NCBI RefSeq assembly: GCF_001632365.1
Contig: NW_024468511.1
Coordinates: forward strand, 281,676-345,675
Source: Laetiporus sulphureus 93-53
Lineage: Eukaryota > Basidiomycota > Agaricomycetes > Polyporales > Laetiporaceae
DNA length: 64,000 nucleotides
Direction of reading: 5' to 3'
The notes below the pieces were generated by a model. It was not told the DNA's origin. It saw only the letters and a program-made list of their open reading frames with translations, and searched no databases. Shown here piece after piece: positions 22,840-37,373 of this stretch; the stretch's first letter is position 1, and each line of letters begins with the position of its first letter. Made by a program: the position numbers and the translations under genes.

Positions 22840-25800
22840 ATGTCTGCTTTGCTTGAGGATCCACGCGTGGAATCCGATGATGAAGCGACACGCCTCTCGC
22901 CCGCCCGCAGCTCGTCGCAGGAATCCAACCACTCAGCCGACGAGGGCGTGCGTGCGCCTGGAGTGAAGGACGGGTACTTTGGATATAACGAGGAGAAGAC
23001 CTTGCACCATGTGCGTCCAGTCTCCATTTACGCCCACCCGCTGACACAACCCACGAATGTGGCACTCGTCCGTTGCAGATCGAAGAGAAGATGTGGGCCC
23101 ATAGACGCGGCTCCGACGCTGGGACGGCGTCGCGGCCTATCTCGGCACTGAACTCTCCTCACCTGCGGCCAGATGCACATGTGCACCCAGAGCTCGCAGC
23201 TCAGCTAGGCAGCCTCAAGCTGTCTGTGCCAGAACCGAACGGCAGCATCGCGCGAGAGGGAACACCGCAGGAGCAATGGCTGATGGCACAGATCCACGGT
23301 ATTCATCCCAGCGAGCGCATTCAGTCAATGATCTGAAGCCTTGGCAGCATCGCCGTTGTCAGCAGAGTTCGTGCCCATCTTTGAGTCGCTCAAAAAGTGC
23401 TTGGAACTCCGGGATAAATACATGCTCCGTTCCGGCCAGGATTTGGGCTTCAATCCCAAGGACTATGATGGCGCGTTCACAGGTCTAGATGACGATGTTG
23501 CAACTGTCTGCGGCGTGCGCCCTGATGTAGATTACGAAGCGCATCCTCCACCGAAAAGCCCGTTCAATAAGTGGAGGATTTACCCGAAGCCCCCGCCTCC
23601 GCATTGGCACTGGAAAGGCGCCAACCAACTGATACCGAGCAACACCGGCTCCGAAAATGAGGATGAAGAAGTATTTTTATTTGAGAACTGCGAGATTCCT
23701 GGTCCAGACAGTAGGCGCTTTGAGATTGACGAGAAGGGTGTGTTCCAAGTATACGATCGGGCGGATGGTGCGTTCAAAGACTCCAGTTGCTACGTATGGA
23801 TATAATTTAGGCGGGATCATTAGATCAAGTGCCTGCATACGATATTCCAAGTATCAGAGAATACTTCATGGACTTAGAATATGTCCTTGGAGTCATTTCC
23901 GATGGTCCTACAAAAAGCTTCGCATTCCGAAGGCTGAACTATCTCTCAAACAAGTTCACCATGTATCTCCTCCTGAACGAGACTCAAGAGCTGGCGGAAA
24001 TTAAAGTACGTCATAACGCTGCTATAGGCGTAGATAGTTCTTGACTCTCTGCGCCCTTCAGAGAGTACCTCACCGGTTCGTGCATATTTGTTAACAGACT
24101 CGACCCAATTTAACACCCGAAGGCTGCAGCGACTTTTACAATTTACGAAAAGTGGACACACATGTGCATCATTCCAGCAGCATGAACCAGAAACACCTTC
24201 TGCGCTTCATCAAAGCAAAAATGAGGAAGAGCCCCGATGTTCGCCTTTTCTGCTCTCCATCTCCGCGTTGGCTAACCTTTCTCACATTCATAGGATGTCG
24301 TGATCTTCCGCGACGGCAAGGAACTGACCCTAGCAGAGGTCTTCAAATCTTTGAACCTCACAGCATACGATCTCTCGATCGACACCCTAGACATGCATGC
24401 ACATTTAGACTCTTTCCATCGATTTGACAAATTCAATCTCAAATACAATCCTATTGGAGAATCGAGACTACGAGAAATCTTCTTGAAGACGGACAATTAC
24501 ATCTCTGGTCGATATCTGGCTGAGCTCACAAAAGGTTTCTTTATCATATCGGGATCATCCGCATTAGTGCGCGACTGACTGGGCCTGCAGAGGTAATGAC
24601 GGATCTTGAGCAGAGTAAATATCAAGTGAGTTCTATGTTTGCACAGACAATCATTTGCTGAGCTGAGCACCGCGCAGAACTGCGAATGGCGAGTTAGCAT
24701 CTACGGGCGCAAGGCGGATGAGTGGGATAAGCTTGCAAGATGGATTGTCCACAACAAGCTGTACTCGCACAACGTCCGCTGGCTCATCCAAATCCCGCGT
24801 CTGTACGATGTTTACAAGCAAAACGGGTCTATCGAGACCTTCGAGGATGTCGTGCAAAGTCAGTTCTCGCCCCATGCGTCGTGTAACGAATATCTGCTGA
24901 TGACGGATCTAGACGTTTTCAGACCATTGTTCGAGGTCACGCGCGACCCATCGTCTCATCCCGAGCTGCATGTCTTTCTGCAGCGTGTCATCGGCTTTGA
25001 CACCGTGGACGACGAGTCGAAAGCTGAACGGAGATTCCACAGGAAGTTTCCATACCCGCGGCTGTGGAATGCGAAGGAGTCGCCTCCGTATTCATACTGG
25101 TACTTATCAATTCTTACATCAGTGAAGAACAATCGTGATATACGTCACACTGTTAGGGTATACTACATGTTCGCAAACATGGCCAGTCTGAACCATTGGC
25201 GGCGAGCTAGGGGATTCAGTGCGTCATATCCATCGCTCCCTCCTTGCAGCATGAAGAGTTCATTCGTGCGAACCACGCAGATACCTTCGTCTTCCGGCCC
25301 CATAGCGGAGAAGCAGGAGATACAGACCATCTGACGTCCGCCTTCCTGACGGCGCACTCCATCTCCCACGGCATCCTCCTCCGCAAAGTGCCTGCTCTCC
25401 AATACCTGTTCTACCTGAAGCAAATTGGGCTTGCGATGAGTCCTCTGAGCAACAATGCTTTGTTCTTGACATACGAGCGCAATCCCCTACCGGACTTTTT
25501 CAAAGTAGGATTGAACGTCAGCCTGAGCACCGATGACCCGTTGCAGTTCCATTTCACCAAGGTAAGCTATCAACGGCGCACTTCGCTTCATCCCGGAACG
25601 TACGCTCAAGTTCGATCAATCAGGAACCACTATTGGAGGAGTACAGCGTCGCGGCTCACGTAAGTCGCAACACTCCTATCACCATCCCACATGAAGCTGA
25701 TCGCTCCTGGTACAACAACAGATATACAAGCTACCACAAAGCTCCCTTGCCGAGCTCGCGCGCAATTCGGTGATTCAGAGCGGGTTCGAGATGGAACTCA

Positions 25801-26009
25801 AACGACACTGGCTGGGACAATACTGGTATCTGCCTGGAGCTGCCGGTAACGATATCAACAAGGTATGTCGTCCGTGTACATGACAAGTCCCAGCGGCGCT
25901 GACGCCTGAGCAGACGGACGTGCCGAACCTGCGACTGGAGTACAGACGACAGACAATGGTGGAAGAGCTTTCTATGATCAATGGCGCAAGCACCATACAA
26001 GCTGCATAG
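22840..26009 (+). CDS. AMD1: AMP deaminase
   Basis: Converts AMP to IMP plus ammonia in purine interconversion; cytosolic, zinc dependent. Starts [20 protein letters not shown]. The N-terminal regulatory part holds [19 protein letters not shown] and [14 protein letters not shown]. The catalytic barrel has [20 protein letters not shown] (metal-binding His pair), [69 protein letters not shown] and [20 protein letters not shown] (catalytic Asp pair). It ends [10 protein letters not shown]. More than ten introns, including two around a 14-nt exon (24062-24075). Near 23305-23341 the frame passes through all three phases in 40 nt, meaning either a 40-nt intron or two single-base losses. Convergent with PDC. 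Confidence 0.93.
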
Positions 26010-26432
26010 CTCTTGTCTTAAGGACAGCGGATACCATATACAATTCATGCCCTTTTATACCTCACGATCCGTGTTGATTACCGATGGACTAATATAACTC
26101 ACGAAACTTACGGTCAGGATGCCAGGTCAAACAGAGTAGAGGTTGCGATATGTACAGAGGATACTGCAGTGGTCCTACAAGTTCGCCTATCTATGTGAAG
26201 TACCGAGAGTGGCGACGACCAGCATGGGAATTGGCCCTCAATATCTCCCCTCCCTCTTTGGAGCTCACGAGCACGGCAAGAATCCGAATATTTACGCCCA
26301 ACCGTAGACATGATAAAAGCCTTTCACTTGGTAGTAAGCGTACAACGTACATGACCACAAAGCCCGATGCTCTTGCTACGGTCTGCATTTACACTTCTGA
26401 ACTCTATTCTGCATCGTCACACAACTTTCGCC
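26010..26432. other. Convergent intergenic spacer
   Basis: Short region between the 3' ends of AMP deaminase and pyruvate decarboxylase. No gene seen. Confidence 0.5.
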
Positions 26433-28923
<2,491 letters not shown>

Positions 28924-30850
28924 TCTGTGATCTGTACCTGCGTGAACGTAGAAGAGATGGTGCTGTTGGTCACTGGCAACAGCGATGAGGGGCTTTATAG
29001 GAGGTCGATGGGTATCAATACCGCCGCTGAGCGCTGACGGTTGTGATGTCCGCGAATCTGGTCCGACCGCATGGCGAGGCAGGCTTTGGCTGGATGGGCC
29101 TCGCACAAAGTACTGACGTGCCTATGACGCCCTTTTCCGGCTCAATTATGAACAGATAAACCCGACTTACATTATTCCTTTTAGACTTATCTTTGCTCGA
29201 TAATGATCCAGGACCGTGCCCTCGCCGAGACTCTGCACGTCTGGAGCATTGGTGATCACCGCGCTATCACAGCAGGCATCTGCAGTTGGGTATGCACGCG
29301 CCGCAATGCGTGCCGAGGTATGTATATGATGGTTTGAGTAAGATTATCTATTTCCGTCCCAGACCCGAACTCCGTGATTGACAAATTTCTCCTTGCATTG
29401 ACCGAGACTCGCTCTTGTCTGGCTGGCTCTTAGACCGGAAGTCTTGTTCAAGCAACTCTGCGCATGCATGCTTCACAACACGATGCAGGTGGATCAAACC
29501 ACTTTGCGGATCTAGGTCGTGGTGGGCAGAATCTGGATAACGCCAGCTAGGCGACCACACACACGAGGTTGATGCTAGCTGCACACGAATACGCGGCTAC
29601 TCTCCGCATACCGTTAACTCACCGTTTTCTCTGCGGGTGACAATGAAGTCCCACGGCCTACAACAATCGCTATTCGCTGACTATCATTTTGAATGATTAG
29701 AGGGCTTTCCGACCCACTAGCTGCTATGATAATGTGCGCGTTGCTATGTTCTTACCGAGTCAAGGAGTCCAGCCAAAGATTCATGATCTGTTGATTGCCG
29801 GAATCCTTAGACTGAACTCGGTCGCTCCTCGATCTACGTAGACCCTCAGTATGTTATTGCCACCTGTGGGAGATATACACGCTCAGTTTTAGCGAGATGC
29901 GCTTCGCGCACGTTGTTACCAGGTGGTGATAATCGAAGTGCGGATTTCGTCCTGTTCACGTCTCAGAGGTTTTTAGTTGAGTCATTCAACGTAGAGAAAT
30001 TCCCTTCAAAACTAACGACACTTATTCGCCGCCGTTGATAACTTGCCATGGATCTCAAACGCATCGATCTCTTGAGATCTCGGTGTTTCGAATTGACATC
30101 GTAGGTCCGGATGTGAAATCCGCTTGTGGCCTCGTCTACTCCCGAAACGTGATACCAAGAGACATCTCTAATAAAAGCAGCACAGCATCTTCGGATAACC
30201 TGATTCCCCTGCCTCGTACTGGAGCGGATCCAGACTGCTAACTTACGACGTTGTATCAATGTCGCGGGAGCCGTACGCACACGTCACCGCACAAAAGCAG
30301 CGGCCTTGGTCGGATCTGTTCATGCGGCCTCTGTAGCCATTTTCGGCACACACACTCACGGATTCTGGTCTTGCTTACGCTGCAGAGACCTGTGTCTAGG
30401 CGTCGATAAACTCACGAATGCACCGGCAGGCAACACGAGTTGACAACGAAGACAACCCACCAGCGGAAGATATGCTATATTAGCGCATACTCCCGGGTCA
30501 GCAGACGTGTGTGAGTCGAATGCGTTTTGATCGCCGTCCGAGGAGCTCTCATACACAGACGCATCATAGACGCTAGCTTTTCTGACATAACATTGCGCAC
30601 ACGTGGGCTCGGCGTGGACTACGTAGATATAAGATGGCGAGTGTGTGCGAGGCGTCGTTCTGCCCCCACCCATCCTCGCGCCGTGGCATGCCATCACTCG
30701 ATTATCGAAGTTTCACAACAAGTGGCGCTGAAATTGGCACCTCCAAGCTGTCAGAGACATACCAATCCACAAAATACGTGCGTGTGCTAAGGTCATAGTC
30801 ATCTCATTTTTCTAATCCACGCCATACAGATCGACAGCGCGTGAGAGACG
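28924..30850. other. Divergent intergenic region
   Basis: About 1.9 kb between PDC and the first F-box paralogue. Apart from the PDC TATA box no feature is recognised; open frames are short. Confidence 0.45.
28994..28999 (-). promoter_or_regulatory. TATA box of pyruvate decarboxylase gene
   Basis: TATAAA on the minus strand about 70-75 bp upstream of the ATG, as expected for a highly expressed glycolytic-type gene. Confidence 0.5.
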
Positions 30851-32116
30851 ATGGCGAAACTACCGACGGGTGGCATCACCAGGCTGCCACAGGAGCTCTG
30901 GGATTTTGTCATTGATTATCTTCACAATCAACGGCGCACGCTTGCCGCTTGCAGCGAGACATGTCGTGCCTGGGTCCTCCGAGCTCGCCTTCACCATTTC
31001 CATGCTGTATGCTTGACAGCCGATCATTTCGATGCCTTCCTGTCGCTCCTGGAGTCGGATCTCAACACAATTGAGTTTGTCATCCGTGATTTGACCATTT
31101 CGACCACCCTGGTGCTGGATGTACTCGTGGAGATCTTCCGTCGCTTGCCGTCAATAGATACCTTGCGAATCAAGACGTTGTTGCTCCAACCTGGCGTAGC
31201 ACGGATTTTCTACTCCGTCGCGCACTCACTGAAGCAGCTAGAGCTTGCGACCATCGTCGGCGAAGTCAGAGATTTGTTTGATATTCTCTGCTGCTTCGAA
31301 GCGCTCGAAACACTCTCATTTTTCGAAAATTCCACGCGGCTCGTACACGGGTCATTTCCTGACAGATTGCCGGCCTGGCAATCTTCATTACGCGATCTGC
31401 ATATCGAGTTCACTTCACATTCCGGCAACGCCCAAGTTTTCATCAAATGGCTGGTTTCCCTGAAAGTCATCAACAGAATCCGATCACTGTCGATCCACTG
31501 CCCTGTGGAATTTGGAAAGGGACACACACTTGCGCTGGAGATGCTGCTTCAGTTCCTCGGTCCGTCAGTTGAACAGTTGCATCTCGAGCTCCACTCCAGT
31601 CTTGTTAAGGCCTTGGAACGTGAGCATCGCCTCCACCGGAATTCTCAGCAGTGTGGATGATTGACGCTCTCTGTAGACATGGTGTTCAATCTGGTTTATT
31701 GCAAGAATTTGCACGAGATTACGATCGACGCTGGCAACGCTGCCCGCCATGTGTGCCGCCCGGATTGGCTCCCTCTTTTCCTGTCACGACTTCAGACCAC
31801 CAGCATCCGACGCATCCATCTCATCTTCGGTCCCGATTCGACTGACCTTGTCAGGGAGTCTTGGCTCTTCTGGACTGCCACGAAGACGTTGCCATTTCCA
31901 CAGCGGCAGTTCCCTTCCCTCGAGAGCGTCACCTGTGAGGTACGGCTAGATGGTCTGACCGTCCGGGCGGACGGCATGCCTCTTGGGCGAGAATATATCG
32001 AGGGCGAATTGAGACGTCGATTAGCGCATCTCGATGCCATCAATGTTCTCTCGATAAATGTGAAACCCAGGCGGGACGCTGAGCATCCGTTCCGAGTACC
32101 CTCCGCATGGTACTGA
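30851..32116 (+). CDS. F-box protein, tandem paralogue 1
   Basis: Two exons split by a 57-nt intron (31620-31676, phase 1). The degenerate F-box is N-terminal: TRLPQELWDFVIDYLHNQRR, TLAACSETCRAWVLRARLHH. Leucine-rich-like segments follow (LPSIDTLRIKTLLLQPGVA, CCFEALETLSFFENSTRLV, FPSLESVTCEVRLDGLTV). The domain plan, the spacing of motifs and the late phase-1 intron match the gene at 33273-34605, so the two probably arose by tandem duplication. Likely an SCF adaptor, substrate unknown. Confidence 0.8.
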
Positions 32117-33272
32117 TGATTTGGCAGGGGATTTCGACTTGGGCGGGGTCACGAATAGTACTATATCCTGCCGCTTTGTATAAATTTCCAAATTCTTTCG
32201 AGGGTTTCACCTATCCTTGGAGAGGCTAGATAATGATGCTTGTCTTGCTCACCGCTTACCCCAAGAGGGGACTGCAGCAGCGCGGTGTTCTTGGCGACTT
32301 ACTATATGCCAGTGGATGCGCATCTCATTGACAGTGGTTGAATGACTCCGCCGTGCGTCATGCTTAAAGCCCGGTAAGCAAACCCGCTATGCGTGTGAGG
32401 TTTTGTCAAGCTCGTCAAAGAGTCATTTATAATATTCTGAGCCTACCTTCAATTACTGTCTCGCCTAGTCGACGTCGGATCAAACGCTTGCGAATTTTGA
32501 AGCGCACCCAGCATGTTGATATGTACAGTCAAACTTGCAAATTCATGTGCATTATGAATTGGCATCGCTGCTCAGACTCTCGCATGTACACTTTCCTTCT
32601 GTCACTTGTGTAAATGACGCAATGTCAAGACTCTGGCTTTGAACCGACAACATCGGAAGTTCGGGTTGCGATCAACTGACAATTCTGTTAGGAGACACGG
32701 ATATGCATTTGTCACTGATAACATTTTTACTTGCAACATTTGTCGTACGCACGTTGCGATGTGAGACCGCCCTTCAATTACCCTTCAATGGACAATCATT
32801 GGAGTCTGAGGATGCGTTTACCACGTGATCGCGTGTACATCCCAGCCGCTAGGCGCCGTCTCGAGGCTTGTCTCACTACAAACATGGTACAATAAAATCG
32901 CACCCAAAAGTCTGTACAAAATCCCGATTCATTATTTATCCGCGGTTTCATCTATTCTTCCACGGTTTCAACCAATTACCCAAAGATTTTTTACAGACTT
33001 TTGCGTGCGATTTTATTGTATCGTGTTTGTAGTGTCTTTCATCTGCACCAAACAACCTCTTCTGGGTAGGGCTTCACAAAGCCCCCGGAGGGAATCTCAG
33101 CCGAGACTATGAACTGAGACGTTGTGCGAAACAGGCATGTACGTATCATGTTGACCAGCCGCGACTTCCGTTCTGAAATATCCACGAAATCAGTGCATCT
33201 GCGTCGAGAAAGGTACAGCGAGTGACGTTGGTCTGTTCTACTGTCATCGTATCCCCGCAAACGACAAAGAGT
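32117..33272. other. Spacer between F-box paralogues, with MITE
   Basis: Non-coding; the only structure I see is the 161-bp inverted-repeat element at 32874-33034. Confidence 0.5.
32874..33034. mobile_element. MITE-like fold-back element with CACTA termini
   Basis: Two 50-bp terminal inverted repeats (32874-32923 and 32985-33034) match at 46 of 50 positions and enclose about 61 bp. Both ends begin CACTACAAACA. The element is flanked by TCT on each side (32871-32873 and 33035-33037), a candidate 3-bp target-site duplication. CACTA ends with 3-bp duplications are the mark of CACTA (EnSpm) DNA transposons. At 161 bp with no coding capacity this would be a non-autonomous derivative. The core holds two copies of CGGTTTCA. 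Confidence 0.8.
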
Positions 33273-34605
33273 ATGCCGGCCGAACTCCCGAGGCTGTTTC
33301 CAGAGCTATGCGACGTTATCATCGACTGCCTCCATGACGATCCACGCGCGTTGATTGCGTGCAGCCAGGTCTGCCGAGAGTGGGTTCATACATCACGCGC
33401 TATATTGTTTCACAAAGTCTGTCTTCCTGGTCGACAAGTTCGCTCGCTCGTCTCTCTCTTGCGATCAGAACACCAGACTATATCTGGCGCAGTAAAGGAA
33501 CTCTCGATCTCCATACTCGACGAACACGCTGTCCTCACGGAGATTCTCGCGGAGATCCTCGCGTCGTTGCATGCCATCAAGACCCTCAAACTCCTTCACT
33601 TCGTTCTATCGACTGGCGTGTCACAAGTGTTCGCCATAATGCCTGCCAAAGTGAAGAAGCTCAAATTGGGAATGATAATTGGGTTGGACCTCCATCTTGT
33701 TGAACTCCTGAGCTCATTCCCAGCATTGGACACGCTGAGTTTCCCTCAAACGTTGGAAAGTCCCATAATCTACGGTGCAAGACAACCGATCACCCACTTC
33801 TTCCCAAGGCCTCCGTTGCGAGCGCTGGAGCTCTGCTTGCCATTCCCCTCTGCGGAAAAAATCCTCGATGCCTTAATTTCCCTTTCCATTCTCGAGTCGT
33901 TTGAAGACCTTTCTTTGCATTGTCCTGAGGCTTTGAAAGGCAAAGATGGCGTGAAATATATGTCTGCCGTGGCGAGGCTCTTGAGCGGCCTCGGTCCCCA
34001 ACTAGAACGACTTGAGCTGGATCTTCGTTCGAATTCCTATCCATTTTTGCAAGGTTAGCTCATTCGTCTCCAGTCCGTCTGCCACATACTAAAAACCAAG
34101 ATGACCAGCTCAACACATCGATCTACGGCACTGTACTCGTCTCCGGGACATCTCGATTAAGTCCGCAACAGAAAGAACCAGCCAAGCGTGGGCGCCTCTC
34201 GTCCTCAGGAATTTGAATACAGCTAGCATTCGAACTGTGCGATTTATTCTTCGACCGATTATTCGTGACAGGCGGTTACGTCCGCTCGCTGCGGTCATAG
34301 AAGCACCGTATACGGTCTCGACGCCATGGCTCGATTGGATGTCCGACTGGATAAACAGAGAGGCTTTTCCCTTGTCGTCTGCAAAATGTCCATTGCTCGA
34401 ACGTGTTACGTTTGAGGTTTTCCTCCGCCCCTCATTAATCTCCCTCCTCTCCGAAAATTTGTCGTTTATTGGCAGGCTGGATGATCTGGAAGCCCACCTC
34501 CAGAGCCAATACGCGTATCTTAATATCCAGGATCTGCTATCGGTAGAGGTAACGCCTCTGAATAATGACCGGAAAAAAGAAGCGATATTGGCGCCGTCGC
34601 CATAG
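33273..34605 (+). CDS. F-box protein, tandem paralogue 2
   Basis: Two exons joined in phase 1 (FLQ to AQHIDLRHCTRLRDIS). N-terminal F-box: PRLFPELCDVIIDCLHDDPR, ALIACSQVCREWVHTSR, ILFHKVCL. Leucine-rich-like body: LHAIKTLKLLHFVLSTGVS, FPALDTLSFPQTLESP, LEDDLEAHL-type helical segments, CPLLERVTFEVFLRPSLI. Same plan and intron position as the gene at 30851-32116. The frame is open upstream to 33222, but the ATG at 33273 lies directly before the F-box. Likely an SCF adaptor of unknown target. Confidence 0.8.
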
Positions 34606-34919
34606 CTGGAGACGATCCACGAAGGTGCTTTCCTCTCCCCCTCGATATACTGCTAGATGGCTCACTGCCACTGACTTTCCGGATCCTTTGCTGTCAGATT
34701 GCGATATATAGTGTAAGGCGGCAGACATCGGTCTCTCACGGATGGGTAGCATATTGACATTGTATGCTTGATCGTCGATTGCGATTTATTCCCCTTGACG
34801 CCGACCACTTGATGTGCTCATTGCACAAGTACTGTAGAGACACAACGTAACCACATGTACACATAACAAAATCAGCACACTCCGTCTACCATAGCATACC
34901 TAGATACGAAAAGCCAGAA
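34606..34919. other. Convergent intergenic spacer
   Basis: Short region between the 3' ends of the F-box gene and the PPPDE-thioredoxin-PUL gene. Nothing seen. Confidence 0.5.
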
Positions 34920-37373
34920 TCATGGACAAAGCTTCTCCGCCACTTCTACGACCAGATTCCGTACTTCTTTCTTCTGCACGCCTTGTTCACCGCAGCCACC
35001 CCTCTGCAGTTTGCCCTTCAAGGTGTCTCGTGCCTGCAAACTCTCTAGCAGCGGAACGATCTGAGTGTCATAGGTGGGCGACAGGCGGAGCAGGAAGGCG
35101 AGTGACGCTGTCAGTCGATGAACTACGAGGAGGAGAATGGGTGTCAGCGTGAAACGGCGCACAATGGGCCAATGGAGATCCGAGCCACTTACCGACTTCC
35201 TCGCTCTGTACCTCGTTCGAAATGGCCTGCAGTACAGCACTGACGAGTTCAAACTCCCATTCCCCATCCTCCTCCAGCTCGCCCGCCGATGGGCTCACCC
35301 CCTTCATCTTGTCCACCCTTCCTTTCTGCAGGAATGCGGCGACGTTGAATGCCAAGCTCGCCGCCGCGGTGCGCACCGCAGCATCACCATGCAGCAGGCT
35401 GGACACGAGCACATTCGTCGTTTCTGCGCGCTTACCCGTAGCTGATAGGAGGCTCTTCGTGAGTGTAGTGTTTGCGAATGCATTTGAAAGCATGCGCAGT
35501 ACGACCAGAATCGTATTGCGTGCAGTCGGCGAGCCATTGAGGGCCTCCACGGCCTTATCCAGAAAAATGTGAACAGCATTGACAACCGGTGTAGCGGTGG
35601 CACACCAGGAGCTGACAGGCTCATCGAGCAAAGCAAGGCGCCACAAGTCTATGAGTGGGAAAAGTTGGGCTACAGGAAGCACGCTGGCAAGGGTAGCGGT
35701 AGCGCCCGCCCACATCGAGATGAGTTGAGGGTTTGCAGAAAGATTCTTGGGCGGCTGCACACCGCTATTCGCAGGAGGGAACCGAGCCTTGAGATAAATG
35801 GGGAATGACTTCGAGAGCTTCTCCTTCGCAGCTGCAACCTCCGGCGATGGGGGTAGAGCATCAACGAAAGATGCGAGCTTGGCGACGAGATTGTCCAAAG
35901 AAGGAGTCTGGGAGAAAAGGATGGGGTTCGTCGATAGGGTCTCCACAGCCGGCAGGGAAAGCTGGGTGTGTGGATGAGCTTTGTAATAAAATATGTTGGT
36001 CTCTTGAATACCATGACATCATGCGGATGGACGTACGAGGGAAAGCTTGGAATAGCAGAAGATCAACTTGACTGCGAAGCTCAGGAGCATTTGCACCCTT
36101 AATCTCGCCCACCTGTTATTTGGATTTCGACAATTAGAGCGCGGAAGCGGTTGACGCCTGCAGCGGAGCTCACCTTCTTGCCGTCCAAGAAGAAGAAGAA
36201 CGTTGGTGTTGCCCTGATGCCCCATTCGGCGCCTACTTCGTGGCTCGTGCCCATATCCATGTCCACCTTCACAAAGGCTATCTTGTCTGCGTTCGCACCG
36301 TGCGTCTTCGCATACGCAAGCTCCTCGAAAACCGGCTCTACCATCTTGCATGACCCGCAGGTGGCGCTTGTGAAGAACACGATGACCGCGCGGTGTTGAT
36401 GCAGCAGTGAGTGCAGCGATGCACGATTGGTGCAGATGTGAACGGGGGCCGACACGGTGGAGGTAGATGCGGATGGCGCAGCAGCAGCAGCAGCGCCGGG
36501 AGCGGAGGGGGAGAAGGCCTGCGACGCGACGGCCTGAAGGAGAGATGCAGCCAGACCAGGATTGGGGGAAGCAGCGATAGCTGCTTCTGCTGCTGCAGGC
36601 GATGGTTGAAGCGTAGTGGGGGTGGGAGTGGCACCGGGCGTGGGACGACGGAACATTGCATCTATGGTCGGGCGCAGTGCAGCACCGAATGGCGTCGATA
36701 GGAAGTCGGAAGGTAAATCTGCATAAATAACGTTAGTTGAGGCTCGAAAGTAGGTTCTTAGTATCGCACCTTTGATCCGAGGGGGTATAGAGCCGCCTGT
36801 GAGGAATCCAATGACATCATTCGTGAAGGAATTGCAATTGAATTCTGGCAGTCCTGATCAGCAAAACGTACGTGCTCTTACAAGGCAAATGCACCGTATA
36901 CCTAGTAAATGGTACTAAAACGGGGATGAATGATGAGCAACCTGCGTAATTTCGTGAGCTTATGGTGCATACCTTATCAGCCGTATAGTGTTGTCGCATC
37001 TCGTTCAGATACTCATTAAATATGTCTTCGTCTATCGCAGTCTCGCCCATGTCTATGACCTCTAACGGTCTTCCATGCTGTGACGCAAGAATTGAGCGGT
37101 GAGCGATATTAGCCATGCAGTGCAACAGGCTGTACGTACATGAGACTGTCCAGGTCTTGTCTCCAGGATACCCTGACCATAGAAGATTTCTCGTTCGAAG
37201 ACAACGACGGACGTGTGCCTATTGAGATCCCTTAAATGAGGATTCGGAAGAGACGCGCAAGCGTTGAATACACACCAGATACCATCAATCTGCCTGCCAG
37301 TAAGCTGACCGGAGAGCTGCCTGGCGAGGCCATTGCTGAGGTCATACACGTATAGCTCTACCTTCGCGGTCAT
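34920..37373 (-). CDS. PPPDE peptidase - thioredoxin - PUL domain fusion protein
   Basis: Multi-exon minus-strand gene encoding three domains in order. (1) PPPDE/DeSI-type deSUMOylating or deubiquitinating isopeptidase: MTAKVELYVYDLSNGLARQ, IWHTSVVVFEREIFYGQGI (catalytic His), EFNCNSFTNDVIGFLTGGSI (catalytic Cys). (2) Thioredoxin fold: AVIVFFTSATCGSCKMVEP (CGSC active site), IAFVKVDMDMGTS, RATPTFFFFLDGKK (cis-Pro). An Ala/Pro-rich linker precedes it. (3) PUL domain, an armadillo-like Cdc48/p97-binding module: LPVAQLFPLIDLWRLALLD, NTILVVLRMLSNAFAN, AAASLAFNVAAFLQKGR. It ends VEVAEKLCP. The family link suggests a ubiquitin/SUMO-Cdc48 role. The exon junction near 36850-36980 (before EFNCNSF) is uncertain: the expected tyrosine/histidine-rich lead-in is not clear. 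Confidence 0.85.
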
